From: a methanogenic archaeon mixed culture ISO4-G1
GTDB lineage: Archaea; Thermoplasmatota; Thermoplasmata; Methanomassiliicoccales; Methanomethylophilaceae
Direction: 5' to 3'
NCBI GenBank assembly: GCA_001563305.1
Contig: CP013703.1
Location: 310,001-374,000, forward strand
DNA: 64,000 nt
The notes under the pieces were generated by a model. It was not told where the DNA came from. It worked only from the letters and a program-made list of their open reading frames with translations, and did no database searches. Below, piece by piece: positions 16,432 through 25,651 of this stretch; the stretch's first letter is position 1, and each line of letters begins with the position of its first letter. A program made the translations under genes and the position numbers.

Positions 16432-17562
16432 ATGCACAGATTCGATTATTCCGAGATATTGGGGGACCTGCCGCAGGACATCGTCAGGATGCTTTCGGAG
16501 ATCTCCAGGATTCGCGCCATGGACGGCATAAGGCGCAAAGAGTACTCCAAGGACTATGTCAGGATGGAAGAGGTCGCAAAGCTGGCCTCTGTCAAGTACT
16601 CGAACGAGATCGAAGGGATAATCACCACCGACGAGCGCATAAGGGAGATTGTTCTCAGGGGAGGTACTCCTCTGAACTATTCCGAGGAGGAGATTGCCGG
16701 ATACAGTGATGCGTATGACTGGATCCATACGGGGCATGAAGACATCGGATTCGACCGCAAGACCATCATAGGGCTCCACACAGCACTCCGCACCAAAGAG
16801 TCGGACAGGGAGGCCTATAAGGAAAGGGATAATGTCATCATCGGCATCAGGCCCGACGGTAGGAGGTACATCGTGTACGAGCCCGTCCCAGCATCCGAGA
16901 CCGAGGATCACATGGAACAGCTGTGCATCGCATATCAGAAGCTGACCATCCAAAGATACGAACCGCTGCTGTACATACCGTGCGTCATTGTGGACTACCT
17001 GTGCATACACCCATTCATCGACGGCAACGGGAGGACGTCCAGGCTCCTGACGATGCTGATGCTGTACAGAGAGGGGATCGATGTGTGCAGGTACATATCC
17101 ATGGATGAGCACATATCGATGACGAAGCAGGCGTACTATGATGCTCTGGGGGATTCGTCCGAGGGATGGAGGGAGAACCGCTGGACGTACATTCCGTTCA
17201 TCAGATACTTCCTGAGGACGCTGCTGGAATGCTACATCGATCTGGATACCAGGTTCGTGCTGGTGGACGGGAAGAGGATAGGTCGCACGGAGACCGTAGA
17301 GGGGATATTGGCCAAGGCGATAGTGCCGATGTCCATGGCCCAGATAAGGGCGGTGATCCCGAATGTCAGTGTATATACCATCCAGAAAGCGGTGAAGAGG
17401 CTGATGGCTGAGGGGAAGGTCGAGAGGCTGGGGAACACTAAGTCCGCAAGATACCGGTACAAGGGCGGTATGCGGAATCGAAGTCATAGCACTGTGGATG
17501 CCGCCGAGATCGTGTTTTCCTTGGCAACTCAATCCACAAGACCCATCCTACTCGGGATATGA
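16432..17562 (+). CDS. Fic-domain protein with C-terminal winged helix
   Basis: The 376-residue protein carries the Fic catalytic motif HPFIDGNGRTSR at residues 193-204. The His and the anion-binding GNGR loop are intact, so it should transfer AMP or another nucleotide group to proteins. An N-terminal inhibitory motif S-x-x-x-E-G (SNEIEG, residues 57-62) places it among self-inhibited (class II-like) Fic proteins. Residues about 300-345 (PMSMAQIRAVIPNVSVYTIQ) form a winged helix that could bind the repeat array directly upstream. No separate antitoxin gene is seen. The target is unknown. Confidence 0.92.
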   Translation: MHRFDYSEILGDLPQDIVRMLSEISRIRAMDGIRRKEYSKDYVRMEEVAKLASVKYSNEIEGIITTDERIREIVLRGGTPLNYSEEEIAGYSDAYDWIHTGHEDIGFDRKTIIGLHTALRTKESDREAYKERDNVIIGIRPDGRRYIVYEPVPASETEDHMEQLCIAYQKLTIQRYEPLLYIPCVIVDYLCIHPFIDGNGRTSRLLTMLMLYREGIDVCRYISMDEHISMTKQAYYDALGDSSEGWRENRWTYIPFIRYFLRTLLECYIDLDTRFVLVDGKRIGRTETVEGILAKAIVPMSMAQIRAVIPNVSVYTIQKAVKRLMAEGKVERLGNTKSARYRYKGGMRNRSHSTVDAAEIVFSLATQSTRPILLGI

Positions 17563-17602
17563 AAATCTAATACGATTGCATCAGCCATCCGGAGGCAGTG
17601 AA

Positions 17603-18976
17603 ATGGGCATCTTCGCGAAGGTCGATCCGAAGGAAGAGACCGCGATAATGCTCGGCGAACCGAGGAAGGCCATATTCCACATGGTCATCCCGTTCATGAT
17701 CTCCATAATGGTGGCGCAGGTCAATATGCTCGCCGACATGGCGTGGTGCTCCGGCCTGGGATCTGAGTCCATCAGTGCCATACAGGCGGTGAATCCGCTG
17801 TACTGGGTCATCTTCGATGTCGGCATCGGGATGGGACTCGGATGCAACGTCATGATCTCCAGGCACATAGGTGCCGGGAACTTGGATGGGGCGAGGAACA
17901 CCGTTTCTCAGGGTGTAGTCCTGTCGATAGTCTCCGCCGTGATCCTGGCGCCTTTCGTGTTCCTGCTGATCGACCCGATGATGGCATGGATGGGGGCCGA
18001 GGAGGTCGCTGACCTCGGGGCATCGTATCTCACACCGATCCTAATCTGCAACATCGCCCAGGTGATGACGCCGACCCTCGCGGGGTTCCTGAGAGGGGAG
18101 GGTGCGGCCAGGAGATCCAATCACGTGATGATGTCGGGAACGATGGCCAACATCATACTGGATCCGATCCTGATCTATGCCATGAACATGGGCGTCGCCG
18201 GTGCCGGTATCGCCACGGCGATGGCCAACGTGATCTCCACGGTCCTGATGCTCTACCTGTACTTCTCCAAGAGGACCACGGTGCCCATGTCATTCAAGGG
18301 GTATCGCTTCGACCCTGGTTGCGTGAAGGACATCATGCACATCGGCGCGCCGAAGCTGACGGAGATGTTCCTGATGGATGTACTGGATGCGATAAACCGC
18401 CTGTTCGTCATACAGTGCGCCGGCATCGACGGCGTGGTGCTGTTCTCGCTGCCTTTCCGCATGGCTATGTTCGCCGTGATAATCCATAACTCCTTCGCCA
18501 TGTCGCTGACGCCCGTGGCATCCGCGAATCTCGGCGCCAAGAGGCCCGAGAAGAGCATCGAGGCGTACAAGCTGTGCATCAGGGTCGCCATCACCGCATC
18601 GGTGGTCGTGATGGCCGTGTTCCTGCTGTTCGCGCAGTGGATCGTCATACCGTTCAGCGTATCGGAGACCATGATCCCGCTGAGGGAGGAGTTGGCCACG
18701 ATACTGCGTGTGAACGCGTTCATGATCCCCGCGGTCGGGATGGTGTTCGTCAGCAATGCCATGCTTCAGGCCATGAGGCTGCCGATGTACTCCTTGCTGA
18801 TCTCGTTCACTCGCACGGGGCTGACATCGCTGATGCTGGGCCTGTTGTGTGATACATCGATAGAGATCATGTGCGCGGGGATGGTCTTCGCATGTTTCGT
18901 CGCCGCGGTTCTCGCCTTCGGTATCACGAGATCGAAAATCAGGCAACTGAGGAAATCGTATGAGTGCATATCATGA
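17603..18976 (+). CDS. MATE-family multidrug/cation exporter
   Basis: The 457-residue protein has about 12 membrane segments and the N-terminal pattern of MATE transporters (PRKAIFHMVIPFMISIMVAQ, then GMGLGCNVMISRHIGAG). These proteins export drugs or metabolites in exchange for Na+ or H+. ATG at 17603 has a strong ribosome-binding site GGAGGCAG upstream, and the longer reading frame overlaps the Fic gene and is not needed. The substrate is unknown. Confidence 0.9.
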   Translation: MGIFAKVDPKEETAIMLGEPRKAIFHMVIPFMISIMVAQVNMLADMAWCSGLGSESISAIQAVNPLYWVIFDVGIGMGLGCNVMISRHIGAGNLDGARNTVSQGVVLSIVSAVILAPFVFLLIDPMMAWMGAEEVADLGASYLTPILICNIAQVMTPTLAGFLRGEGAARRSNHVMMSGTMANIILDPILIYAMNMGVAGAGIATAMANVISTVLMLYLYFSKRTTVPMSFKGYRFDPGCVKDIMHIGAPKLTEMFLMDVLDAINRLFVIQCAGIDGVVLFSLPFRMAMFAVIIHNSFAMSLTPVASANLGAKRPEKSIEAYKLCIRVAITASVVVMAVFLLFAQWIVIPFSVSETMIPLREELATILRVNAFMIPAVGMVFVSNAMLQAMRLPMYSLLISFTRTGLTSLMLGLLCDTSIEIMCAGMVFACFVAAVLAFGITRSKIRQLRKSYECIS

Positions 18977-19196
18977 TGGGTGCATGTGCCAGCATTATTA
19001 TTACACCATTCAGTCATTAGTGACGAGGTAGGTCAGCTTTTAAATACAGAGATTACAGATGATTAAACATCCTGATAAGACCCGTATGGTGGTCGCGAAA
19101 GCGGCCCAAAGCCCAGCGGGCGAAGGCCATCTTCCCTTCTATTGTAACCTGAAAGATTCTATAAACCAACAATCCGCTTTTCATTCTGGCGATGAG

Positions 19197-20363
19197 ATGC
19201 TGGGCAATTTCATCTTTCAAAACCCGACCAAGCTCTATTTCGGTGAGGATGCGCTCGATTATCTGGACCAGGAACTCCCCAACTACGGGAAGAACGTCCA
19301 ACTGATCTACGGCGGGGGCTCCATCAAGAAGAACGGGATCTACGACCTCGTCATGGAGAAGCTCAGGAAGAGCGGGAAGAACGTGATCGAGGATCCCGGC
19401 GTGATGCCCAACCCCACTTTGGAGAAGCTCTACGAGGGCATCCGCATAGCGAGGGAGAACAAGGTTGACTTTCTCTTAGCCGTGGGCGGGGGATCTTGCG
19501 TGGATTATGCGAAGATACTTGCCGCATCTGTGATGTGCCAGGATGATCCCTGGGAGAAGTATTACATACGTCAGGAGACACAGGACTGCGAGCTCATCCC
19601 CATAGGTGTGGTGCTCACGATGGCGGGTACGGGATCGGAGATGGACGGCGGCGCGGTGCTCACAAATTCGGAGAAGAGACTGAAGTACGAGCATGTGTTC
19701 GGACCGGAGAACTATCCGAGGTTCGCGATACTGAATCCCAGGTTCACTATGACCGTCCCGAGGAAGCAGATGGTTGCCGGGATATACGACATCTTCAGCC
19801 ATGTCTGCGAGCAGTACTTCTCCGACGAGGACGACAACACCACCGATTACCTCTCGGAGGGTCTGATGAAATCCGTGGTCCACAGCTCGCTGATCGCGGT
19901 CGAGGATCCGGAGGATTACGAGGCCAGGTCCAACATAATGTGGTCCGCCACGATCGCCCTGTGCAAGCTATTCTCCAGAGGCAAGAGGACGGACTGGATG
20001 GTCCACCAGATCGGCCATTCCATAGGCGCGCACACGGATGCCACCCACGGGATGACACTGTCTGCAATCTCACTACCATACTACAGGAAGGTCCTTCCGT
20101 ACGGATTGCCCAAGTTCGTCAGGTTCGCCGAGAACGTCTGGGGCGTGGATCCGGAGGGGAAGACCGACGAGGAGATTGCGGATGAGGGTTTGAGAGCGAC
20201 GGAGTCCTGGATGAGGAAGCTGGGCGTCAGCATGGACCTGAAGGAGCTCGGGGTCACCGAGGACATGTTCGACGACATCCTCGACGGAACGGTCATGCTG
20301 GACAGCGGTTTCGTGAAGCTATCCCGCGAGGACATCCGCCAGATCCTGAAGGAGAGCCTCTGA
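19197..20363 (+). CDS. Iron-containing alcohol dehydrogenase (butanol dehydrogenase-like)
   Basis: The 388-residue enzyme belongs to family III alcohol dehydrogenases. The nucleotide-binding part shows IYGGGSIKKNG and AVGGGSCVDYAK. The metal ligands lie in GIYDIFSHVCEQYF and in HQIGHSIGAHTDATHG. The closest group is BDH/YqhD, which uses NAD(P)H to reduce aldehydes. Methanogens often keep such enzymes for detoxification or alcohol use. ATG at 19197 gives the standard N-terminus (NFIFQNPTKLYFG); a longer frame from 19059 adds unlikely residues. Confidence 0.92.
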   Translation: MLGNFIFQNPTKLYFGEDALDYLDQELPNYGKNVQLIYGGGSIKKNGIYDLVMEKLRKSGKNVIEDPGVMPNPTLEKLYEGIRIARENKVDFLLAVGGGSCVDYAKILAASVMCQDDPWEKYYIRQETQDCELIPIGVVLTMAGTGSEMDGGAVLTNSEKRLKYEHVFGPENYPRFAILNPRFTMTVPRKQMVAGIYDIFSHVCEQYFSDEDDNTTDYLSEGLMKSVVHSSLIAVEDPEDYEARSNIMWSATIALCKLFSRGKRTDWMVHQIGHSIGAHTDATHGMTLSAISLPYYRKVLPYGLPKFVRFAENVWGVDPEGKTDEEIADEGLRATESWMRKLGVSMDLKELGVTEDMFDDILDGTVMLDSGFVKLSREDIRQILKESL

Positions 20364-21698
20364 TCAGTTCAGCTTGTCGCAGAATCCCTTCGCCCAATCC
20401 TTTGTGGACAAGGCGTGCTGGTGCATGTATGTGCCTAATGAATTCCTTGCCACGAGGCCGTCCTTGGAGTCCATGATCCCTGCGCCCCTCTTGAGGTCGT
20501 AACCGTAGACCTCGTCCTTGCTGGCACATATCTCTGAATAATGGTATTCGTGTGCTCTCACCGAGCCCGTGAACAGAGGGTTGTTCCTGTTCGCATCGGC
20601 CATTACGTAGGTGGGTCCGTGGCGCTTGTTCACGAACACCGAATCGCATCCGAATAATCCGATCATGTCGTGCCTCTTGCCCCGGGGATCGACCATGCCC
20701 GAGCACATGCTCATAAGTCCGCCGCACTCTCCCAGGACCGGCGCGCCTTCCAGCGACATGTTCCTGACTCCCTCGAGGAAGTCCTTGTTCGATGAGATCT
20801 CATCGGCATGGAGCTCCGGATACCCTCCGCCTAGGTAGACCGCATCCGCGTCAGGGAGATTGTCTCCGGCGACAGGGCTGAACCTCTCCACCTTGAATCC
20901 GGATGACTCGAGGCATTCCAGGTTCTCACGGTAGTAGAAGCAGTAGCCGTCGTCGAACGGGACTGCGATCTTGGCATTGGCCTTCCTTTCGACATAAGGG
21001 GATTTTGTCGGAAGATCGGAATCGGTGGTTTCCGCGATGCCCATGAGGACGTCCATGTCCAGAGTGTCCACCAGTCTCTCGAGGCAATCCAATCCGCTCC
21101 TCTCGGGGTCCACAATCGTGTTGAGGCCCAGATGTCTCTGTCCAAGGGTGTTCTCTCTATCCTTGCGGATCTTCCCGACGACCTTGACGTCGCTGCAGTA
21201 CGTGGACATTGCCACATCCAGCTTGTACGAGTGCTGTGATCCCGAGACCTTGTTGAGGATGACCCCCGCTATGTTTACGCTGGGGTCGAACGCCTTGAAC
21301 CCGTTCAGTATCGCGGCCGTGCTGCGCGTCAGAGAACCGGCATCGATCACGAGTATCACGGGAAGCTTCAGGAGTTTCGCGATGTACGCGGTGGAACCGA
21401 TGTCGGAATCCCCCGTGAAACCCTCGTAGAGGCCGCGGACCCCTTCAACGACGCACACGTCGGAACCTTTCGAGGCGTATCCGACAAGATTGCGGATCGT
21501 GCCGTCGTCCATCATGAACGAGTCCAGGTTCCTGCACGGACGGCCGGTGGCTGCCGAATGGTACATTGGATCGATGAAATCGGGCCCGACCTTGAACCCC
21601 TGGACCTTGTACTTCTTGGACAGTAACGACATGATGCCGGTCGTGACGGACGTCTTTCCGACACCGCTTCCCGTCCCGGCGATAATGAATCCCTTCAT
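20364..21698 (-). CDS. cfbB: Ni-sirohydrochlorin a,c-diamide synthase
   Basis: The 444-residue protein is a CbiA-type amidase that converts two acetate side chains of Ni-sirohydrochlorin to amides with glutamine and ATP, the second step of F430 synthesis. The N-terminal ATP domain starts GFIIAGTGSGVGKTSVTTG. The C-terminal class I glutaminase has the nucleophile in APVLGECGGLMSMCSG and the histidine in RAHEYHYSE. It ends the five-gene cfb operon and overlaps cfbD by four bases. ATG at 21698 is used because the longer frame is antisense to nothing but lies inside cfbD. Confidence 0.95.
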   Translation of the reverse strand: MKGFIIAGTGSGVGKTSVTTGIMSLLSKKYKVQGFKVGPDFIDPMYHSAATGRPCRNLDSFMMDDGTIRNLVGYASKGSDVCVVEGVRGLYEGFTGDSDIGSTAYIAKLLKLPVILVIDAGSLTRSTAAILNGFKAFDPSVNIAGVILNKVSGSQHSYKLDVAMSTYCSDVKVVGKIRKDRENTLGQRHLGLNTIVDPERSGLDCLERLVDTLDMDVLMGIAETTDSDLPTKSPYVERKANAKIAVPFDDGYCFYYRENLECLESSGFKVERFSPVAGDNLPDADAVYLGGGYPELHADEISSNKDFLEGVRNMSLEGAPVLGECGGLMSMCSGMVDPRGKRHDMIGLFGCDSVFVNKRHGPTYVMADANRNNPLFTGSVRAHEYHYSEICASKDEVYGYDLKRGAGIMDSKDGLVARNSLGTYMHQHALSTKDWAKGFCDKLN

Positions 21699-22768
21699 TC
21701 CGTCAGCTCCCTCAGGGTCTGCGCGGTCTCCAGTGTGATGATGCCGTTCGCGCCCATTACGAGACCGTGGCTCCCGACCTCCCCGACCGCCGACAATCCC
21801 TGCTCGAGATAGTTGGCCAGCTCGCGGGGCTGGTCGGTGACAAGTATACAGTTCTCGTCGAGTCCTGGGTATGCGTGGCAAATTCCGAGGATTACGGTGA
21901 GGTCCGGTTTGAAACCGTCGACTATCGTTCTCATCTCATCGCCGATGACTGCGTATTCGTCAAGTCCGCCGACGATGCTATCGATCTTCACATCTTTGGA
22001 TTCCAGGTCCTTCAGGATGTCGTCGCAGTAGCCCCTGATCCTTGGAAGGCCCTTCTCCCTGTCCAGGTTGGCCACGAAGAGGGTGCTCCCCCCCAGTGCC
22101 TTGCGGGCTTCGTCGACGGCCGGGAACATGTCCGCGAAGCGGTATGCGAGTTCCTTCTTGGCCACCATCACCACGGCGACCTTCCCGTTGTTCCTTAGTG
22201 TCTCTGCGATCCTCTTGCATACCGAGAGTTTCGTGAGACTCTCCGCAGGCTTGAGATAGGATTTGCCTGCCATCCCCTTGTTCTTCTCCAAGGCGGTGGC
22301 GGCCTTTAGCAGTGCGGCCTGACGGTCGGATTCCTCCTTAGGGATTATACCCGCCTTGGCGCCTGCCTTGAGTGCGCGGATGGCACCTTCCGTGTTGTTA
22401 TCCATGCATCCGTGGCAATCGATAGGGAAGCATACCGTGTCCCCGAGATCCACCCTGCCGATGACGGCCCCGATATCGTCCCCGATGATGGTGCTAGCAC
22501 ATGTGCCTATGACCGCCATGGTCCTAGGGTTGAACCTTTCCTTCGCGTCCTTGATGGCCCTTTCCAGGGGAGCCGCTCCCCCGAAGATAAGGTCGTTGTC
22601 CTTCATAGATGAGGTGACGACGCGCACCCCTGCGTTTTCCAGCGGTCTGGATGCCATGAAGGAGCATCCCGCCGGACCGTGCATGACGATCACGTCGATG
22701 TTCATGTCCCTGGCGGTGTACATCGCAGCGACGATCGGATTGGGACGGGGGTGGAAGACGTTGCTCAT
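21695..22768 (-). CDS. cfbD: Ni-sirohydrochlorin a,c-diamide reductive cyclase, catalytic subunit
   Basis: The 357-residue protein is the NifD/NifE-like component (CfbD), which with CfbC performs the six-electron reduction and ring closure to 15,17(3)-seco-F430. Putative cluster cysteines are in HGPAGCSFMASR, VIGTCASTIIGDD and FPIDCHGCMDNN. The length is shorter than nitrogenase alpha, as expected for CfbD. Its ATG overlaps the TGA of cfbE (ATGA), and its stop overlaps cfbB. Confidence 0.95.
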   Translation of the reverse strand: MSNVFHPRPNPIVAAMYTARDMNIDVIVMHGPAGCSFMASRPLENAGVRVVTSSMKDNDLIFGGAAPLERAIKDAKERFNPRTMAVIGTCASTIIGDDIGAVIGRVDLGDTVCFPIDCHGCMDNNTEGAIRALKAGAKAGIIPKEESDRQAALLKAATALEKNKGMAGKSYLKPAESLTKLSVCKRIAETLRNNGKVAVVMVAKKELAYRFADMFPAVDEARKALGGSTLFVANLDREKGLPRIRGYCDDILKDLESKDVKIDSIVGGLDEYAVIGDEMRTIVDGFKPDLTVILGICHAYPGLDENCILVTDQPRELANYLEQGLSAVGEVGSHGLVMGANGIITLETAQTLRELTE

Positions 22769-23979
22769 TGGTAGCCTTCCTTGGTCATTCTCACTACGGT
22801 TTTTGCATGCTCCGGGATGTCCGGTTCGGTACCGTCCCCCGGTGTGACTATGAGTTCCGCCCCGTATTCCCTCACGACCTCCTCTATCAGGTCGCGGTCG
22901 AGCTTGTCGCACACCTTCTTGGAGACGGGATCGATGATGATCACGGCGTCCTTCAGGGAATCCATGGTCCTTAGCGTCTCCAGGGTGCGCCTCACCGACA
23001 TGTGAGAGATCCCCGGATTGCGCTCCACTACGTATTTGACATCGCCCCTGTAATGGACCTCTCCCCTTCCCGGAACGCCCCTGAACGATGAGATGGCATC
23101 GATGACCGCATCAACGGGGATGTCCATCGCATCGCAGACCTCGAGGGCCATGTCCATGGCCTCCAGATACTGCAGTGCCAGATAACTTCCGTCAAGGGAT
23201 ACCTTGTGGAGTCCTCTGTAATCCACGGTGACCTCCAGGGGTTCTCCGAACACCGGCCTCTGCGATACCGTGACCTTCTTTTTGGACAGTCTCAATGGTT
23301 TGCCGTACTTCGACCAGATGTCCTTCTCCGATTCCAGTACGATGTTGACCTTGTCCGTGAGGATGTCCTTCTTGGCCTCCTCGGCGCGTCTTGTATTCTT
23401 AGCTATGCCGTAGTCCTCGAGGAGGTTGGTTATGCAAGCGATGTCGGCCTTGCCGGATCCACCGAGGGAGATCTCGCAGATCATGACGTCGTAGTCACCC
23501 TCGGGCAGGTCCAAGAGGTACGGGGGTGCGATGCTCTTCAGGGCATCTATCCTGTGACCCTCCCTGGTGTACGGGCCGGCCCCCCTGGAGCAGCCCAGAT
23601 AGACCTTCTTCCCCGCATTGGCGAGGATATGTGCCAGCATGTAGCAGGTGCTGGTCTTTCCCTTGACCCCGGTGACCTCGATCCTGAATCTTTTGTCGTT
23701 CATAAAGCGGTTGACGGCCTGAGAATACCAGATGCGCTGGTCATAGGTGCAGCCCTCCAGGAATATGTCGGGGCAGTGGCATGGCATGGATACCAGGTCG
23801 TAATGTCTCGGTGTGGGCATTCCCACGCAGACCTCCGCACCGATGTCCCTGAGCGAATCCAGCATGGATTCGGGGGCAATCTTGTACACGTCACAGACGG
23901 TGACGTCGTACCCCTCATCCTTGAACAGGGGTGCGAGAACCTGACCGCCGTGGGTCATATCCAGCAGAAGTACCTTCAT
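22765..23979 (-). CDS. cfbE: Coenzyme F430 synthetase
   Basis: The 404-residue protein is a Mur-ligase-type enzyme that closes the carbocyclic F ring with ATP to give F430. The P-loop is VTGVKGKTSTCYMLAHILAN, near residue 104. The central region contains ICEISLGGSGKADIACITNL, which corresponds to the Mur ligase metal/ATP site. The C-terminal domain follows with FRGVPGRGEVHYRG. It is preceded by cfbA with a two-base gap and overlaps cfbD, consistent with one transcript. Confidence 0.94.
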   Translation of the reverse strand: MKVLLLDMTHGGQVLAPLFKDEGYDVTVCDVYKIAPESMLDSLRDIGAEVCVGMPTPRHYDLVSMPCHCPDIFLEGCTYDQRIWYSQAVNRFMNDKRFRIEVTGVKGKTSTCYMLAHILANAGKKVYLGCSRGAGPYTREGHRIDALKSIAPPYLLDLPEGDYDVMICEISLGGSGKADIACITNLLEDYGIAKNTRRAEEAKKDILTDKVNIVLESEKDIWSKYGKPLRLSKKKVTVSQRPVFGEPLEVTVDYRGLHKVSLDGSYLALQYLEAMDMALEVCDAMDIPVDAVIDAISSFRGVPGRGEVHYRGDVKYVVERNPGISHMSVRRTLETLRTMDSLKDAVIIIDPVSKKVCDKLDRDLIEEVVREYGAELIVTPGDGTEPDIPEHAKTVVRMTKEGYQ

Positions 23980-23980
23980 C

Positions 23981-24763
23981 TCACTCGCCCAGATAATGTC
24001 TGACCTTACTGTCCATGTTGTCCACCAGGCGGGGGTCGTCCTCGACCGGGCGGGTGTAGCAGAGCTGTATCTTCCTTCCGTTCACGGTTATCTCCCCGCC
24101 GCCGCTGTATGCTGGGATCCCGAGCTGCTCGGGGATCTCCTCTCCGAGGTGGAGACCCATGGCGATGAACAGGGGAATCGCGATGATCTTCTTCACACCC
24201 TGTTTCTCCAGGGCGTCCAGCGTATCCTTGATGCTGGGCTCACAGAACTCGTTGAACGAATAGAGAGCATGGGAATAACCGAGACCCTGGAGCCTCTCCA
24301 TGTTGGTCTTGACGACATTCCTGTTGGAGAGCGCCCTGTATCTTGTCCCGTGCCCGAGCACGAGGATTCCGCAGTCCCTGTCGCCTCCGGCGTCCGCGAT
24401 CCTGTCAAGTATGATGTTAGTGAGGGAGTAGCTGAGTCCGAAGGCGGGCGCGATATGGATGATGACGTTCTTTCCGTCGACGTCTATCTCCCCGTCCTCG
24501 CATTCGATACCGACCTTCTCGGGGATCAGTTCCTTGGTGAGGGTCCCTTCTGCGATGTAGTAGGGGATCATGACGATCTCGTCGACACCCTTCCTGGCCA
24601 TCTCGTCGATCGCGTCGGGGATGGTGGGGGTGCTGACCCTGAAGTAGGCGATACCCACGTTCTCCCATCCTCTGCATCTGAGCCTCCGGGCCTGTATCTG
24701 GAGGACCTCCTCCAGGTTGCCCTTTCTTGTTCCGTATCCTACTATGATTATCCCTTTACTCAC
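23981..24763 (-). CDS. cfbA: Sirohydrochlorin nickelochelatase, two-domain form
   Basis: The 260-residue protein inserts Ni2+ into sirohydrochlorin, the first committed F430 step. It contains two chelatase-like halves, starting GIIIVGYGTRKGN and GILVLGHGTRYRALS. The well-studied methanogen CfbA proteins are about half this size and act as homodimers, so this is a fused, CbiX-long-like version. I chose GTG at 24763 because it overlaps the cfbC stop in the compact style of this operon and follows GGAGTGTGAGGATT. ATG at 24787 is possible. Confidence 0.88.
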   Translation of the reverse strand: MSKGIIIVGYGTRKGNLEEVLQIQARRLRCRGWENVGIAYFRVSTPTIPDAIDEMARKGVDEIVMIPYYIAEGTLTKELIPEKVGIECEDGEIDVDGKNVIIHIAPAFGLSYSLTNIILDRIADAGGDRDCGILVLGHGTRYRALSNRNVVKTNMERLQGLGYSHALYSFNEFCEPSIKDTLDALEKQGVKKIIAIPLFIAMGLHLGEEIPEQLGIPAYSGGGEITVNGRKIQLCYTRPVEDDPRLVDNMDSKVRHYLGE

Positions 24764-25556
24764 AATCCTCACACTCCTTGCAATCATCCAGTCTCAGTCC
24801 GCCCTTGATGTCCTCGGAGCGCTCGTAGATCGTCCTCGCAAGTCCGCGGTAGAGTCTGGCCATGTCCGAATCCGGTTCACCGGAGACGACGGTCGTATCC
24901 CTCTTCTCGCATTCCTGCACCGTCTGGGACCTGGGGAGTCTGAATATGACCTCGGTCCCGAGTTTCTTGGCAGTAGCATCTATGATGCCGTCCTCGTCCT
25001 CCACGCCTCTGGAGTTCTGTATCAGTTCGCCGAAGCGGGCGTATCCGTCGCGGCGGAACTCGTTGACCGCCGTGGCTATGTTGTTTGCTGCGTAGAGCGA
25101 CATCCTCTCGCCGGATGTCACGACGAACACATCCCTGGCGTATCCGTTGCGTATAGGCATCGCGAAACCGCCGCACACAACATCGCCCAGGACGTCGTAT
25201 ATGATCACGTCCGGTCTGTAGACGTCCATGGCGTCGAGCCTGTCCAGTTCCTGGAACGCGGCGATGATGCCTCTTCCGGCACAGCCCGTGCCGGGACGCG
25301 GGCCCCCGCATTCAACGCAGAGGACGCCGTTGGATCCCTTGAACACCATGTCATCCAGGGTACGGTCAGGATTGTCCCTCATGGTCTCCAGGACCGTCGG
25401 TATGCTCCTGCCCGTGAGGAGACTTGTCGAATCCGCTTTGGGATCGCATCCTATCTGCATCACCGTGAGTCCGGATTCCGCCAAGGCGTCAGATATGTTC
25501 GAAGAAGTGGTGGATTTCCCAATTCCGCCCTTGCCGTAGATTGCGATTCTCCTCAT
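24756..25556 (-). CDS. cfbC: Ni-sirohydrochlorin a,c-diamide reductive cyclase, reductase subunit
   Basis: The 266-residue protein is a NifH-like ATPase that delivers electrons to CfbD. The P-loop IYGKGGIGKST is at residues 6-16, followed by IGCDPKADST. The two cysteines for the subunit-bridging [4Fe-4S] cluster are in GPRPGTGCAGRG and LGDVVCGGFAMP. A C-terminal tail CKECEDCE holds three extra cysteines. It is the first gene of the operon. The upstream sequence AATAATATTTCTC (about 25579-25591) may hold its promoter. Confidence 0.95.
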   Translation of the reverse strand: MRRIAIYGKGGIGKSTTSSNISDALAESGLTVMQIGCDPKADSTSLLTGRSIPTVLETMRDNPDRTLDDMVFKGSNGVLCVECGGPRPGTGCAGRGIIAAFQELDRLDAMDVYRPDVIIYDVLGDVVCGGFAMPIRNGYARDVFVVTSGERMSLYAANNIATAVNEFRRDGYARFGELIQNSRGVEDEDGIIDATAKKLGTEVIFRLPRSQTVQECEKRDTTVVSGEPDSDMARLYRGLARTIYERSEDIKGGLRLDDCKECEDCE

Positions 25557-25651
25557 AGCAAGTGGTATGGCGGGTTCATTAATAATATTTCTCAAATTCG
25601 TGTTACTGTATGGGTGCGGTAGGGTCGCGTGGTAACATTTAGACTCTCTTT

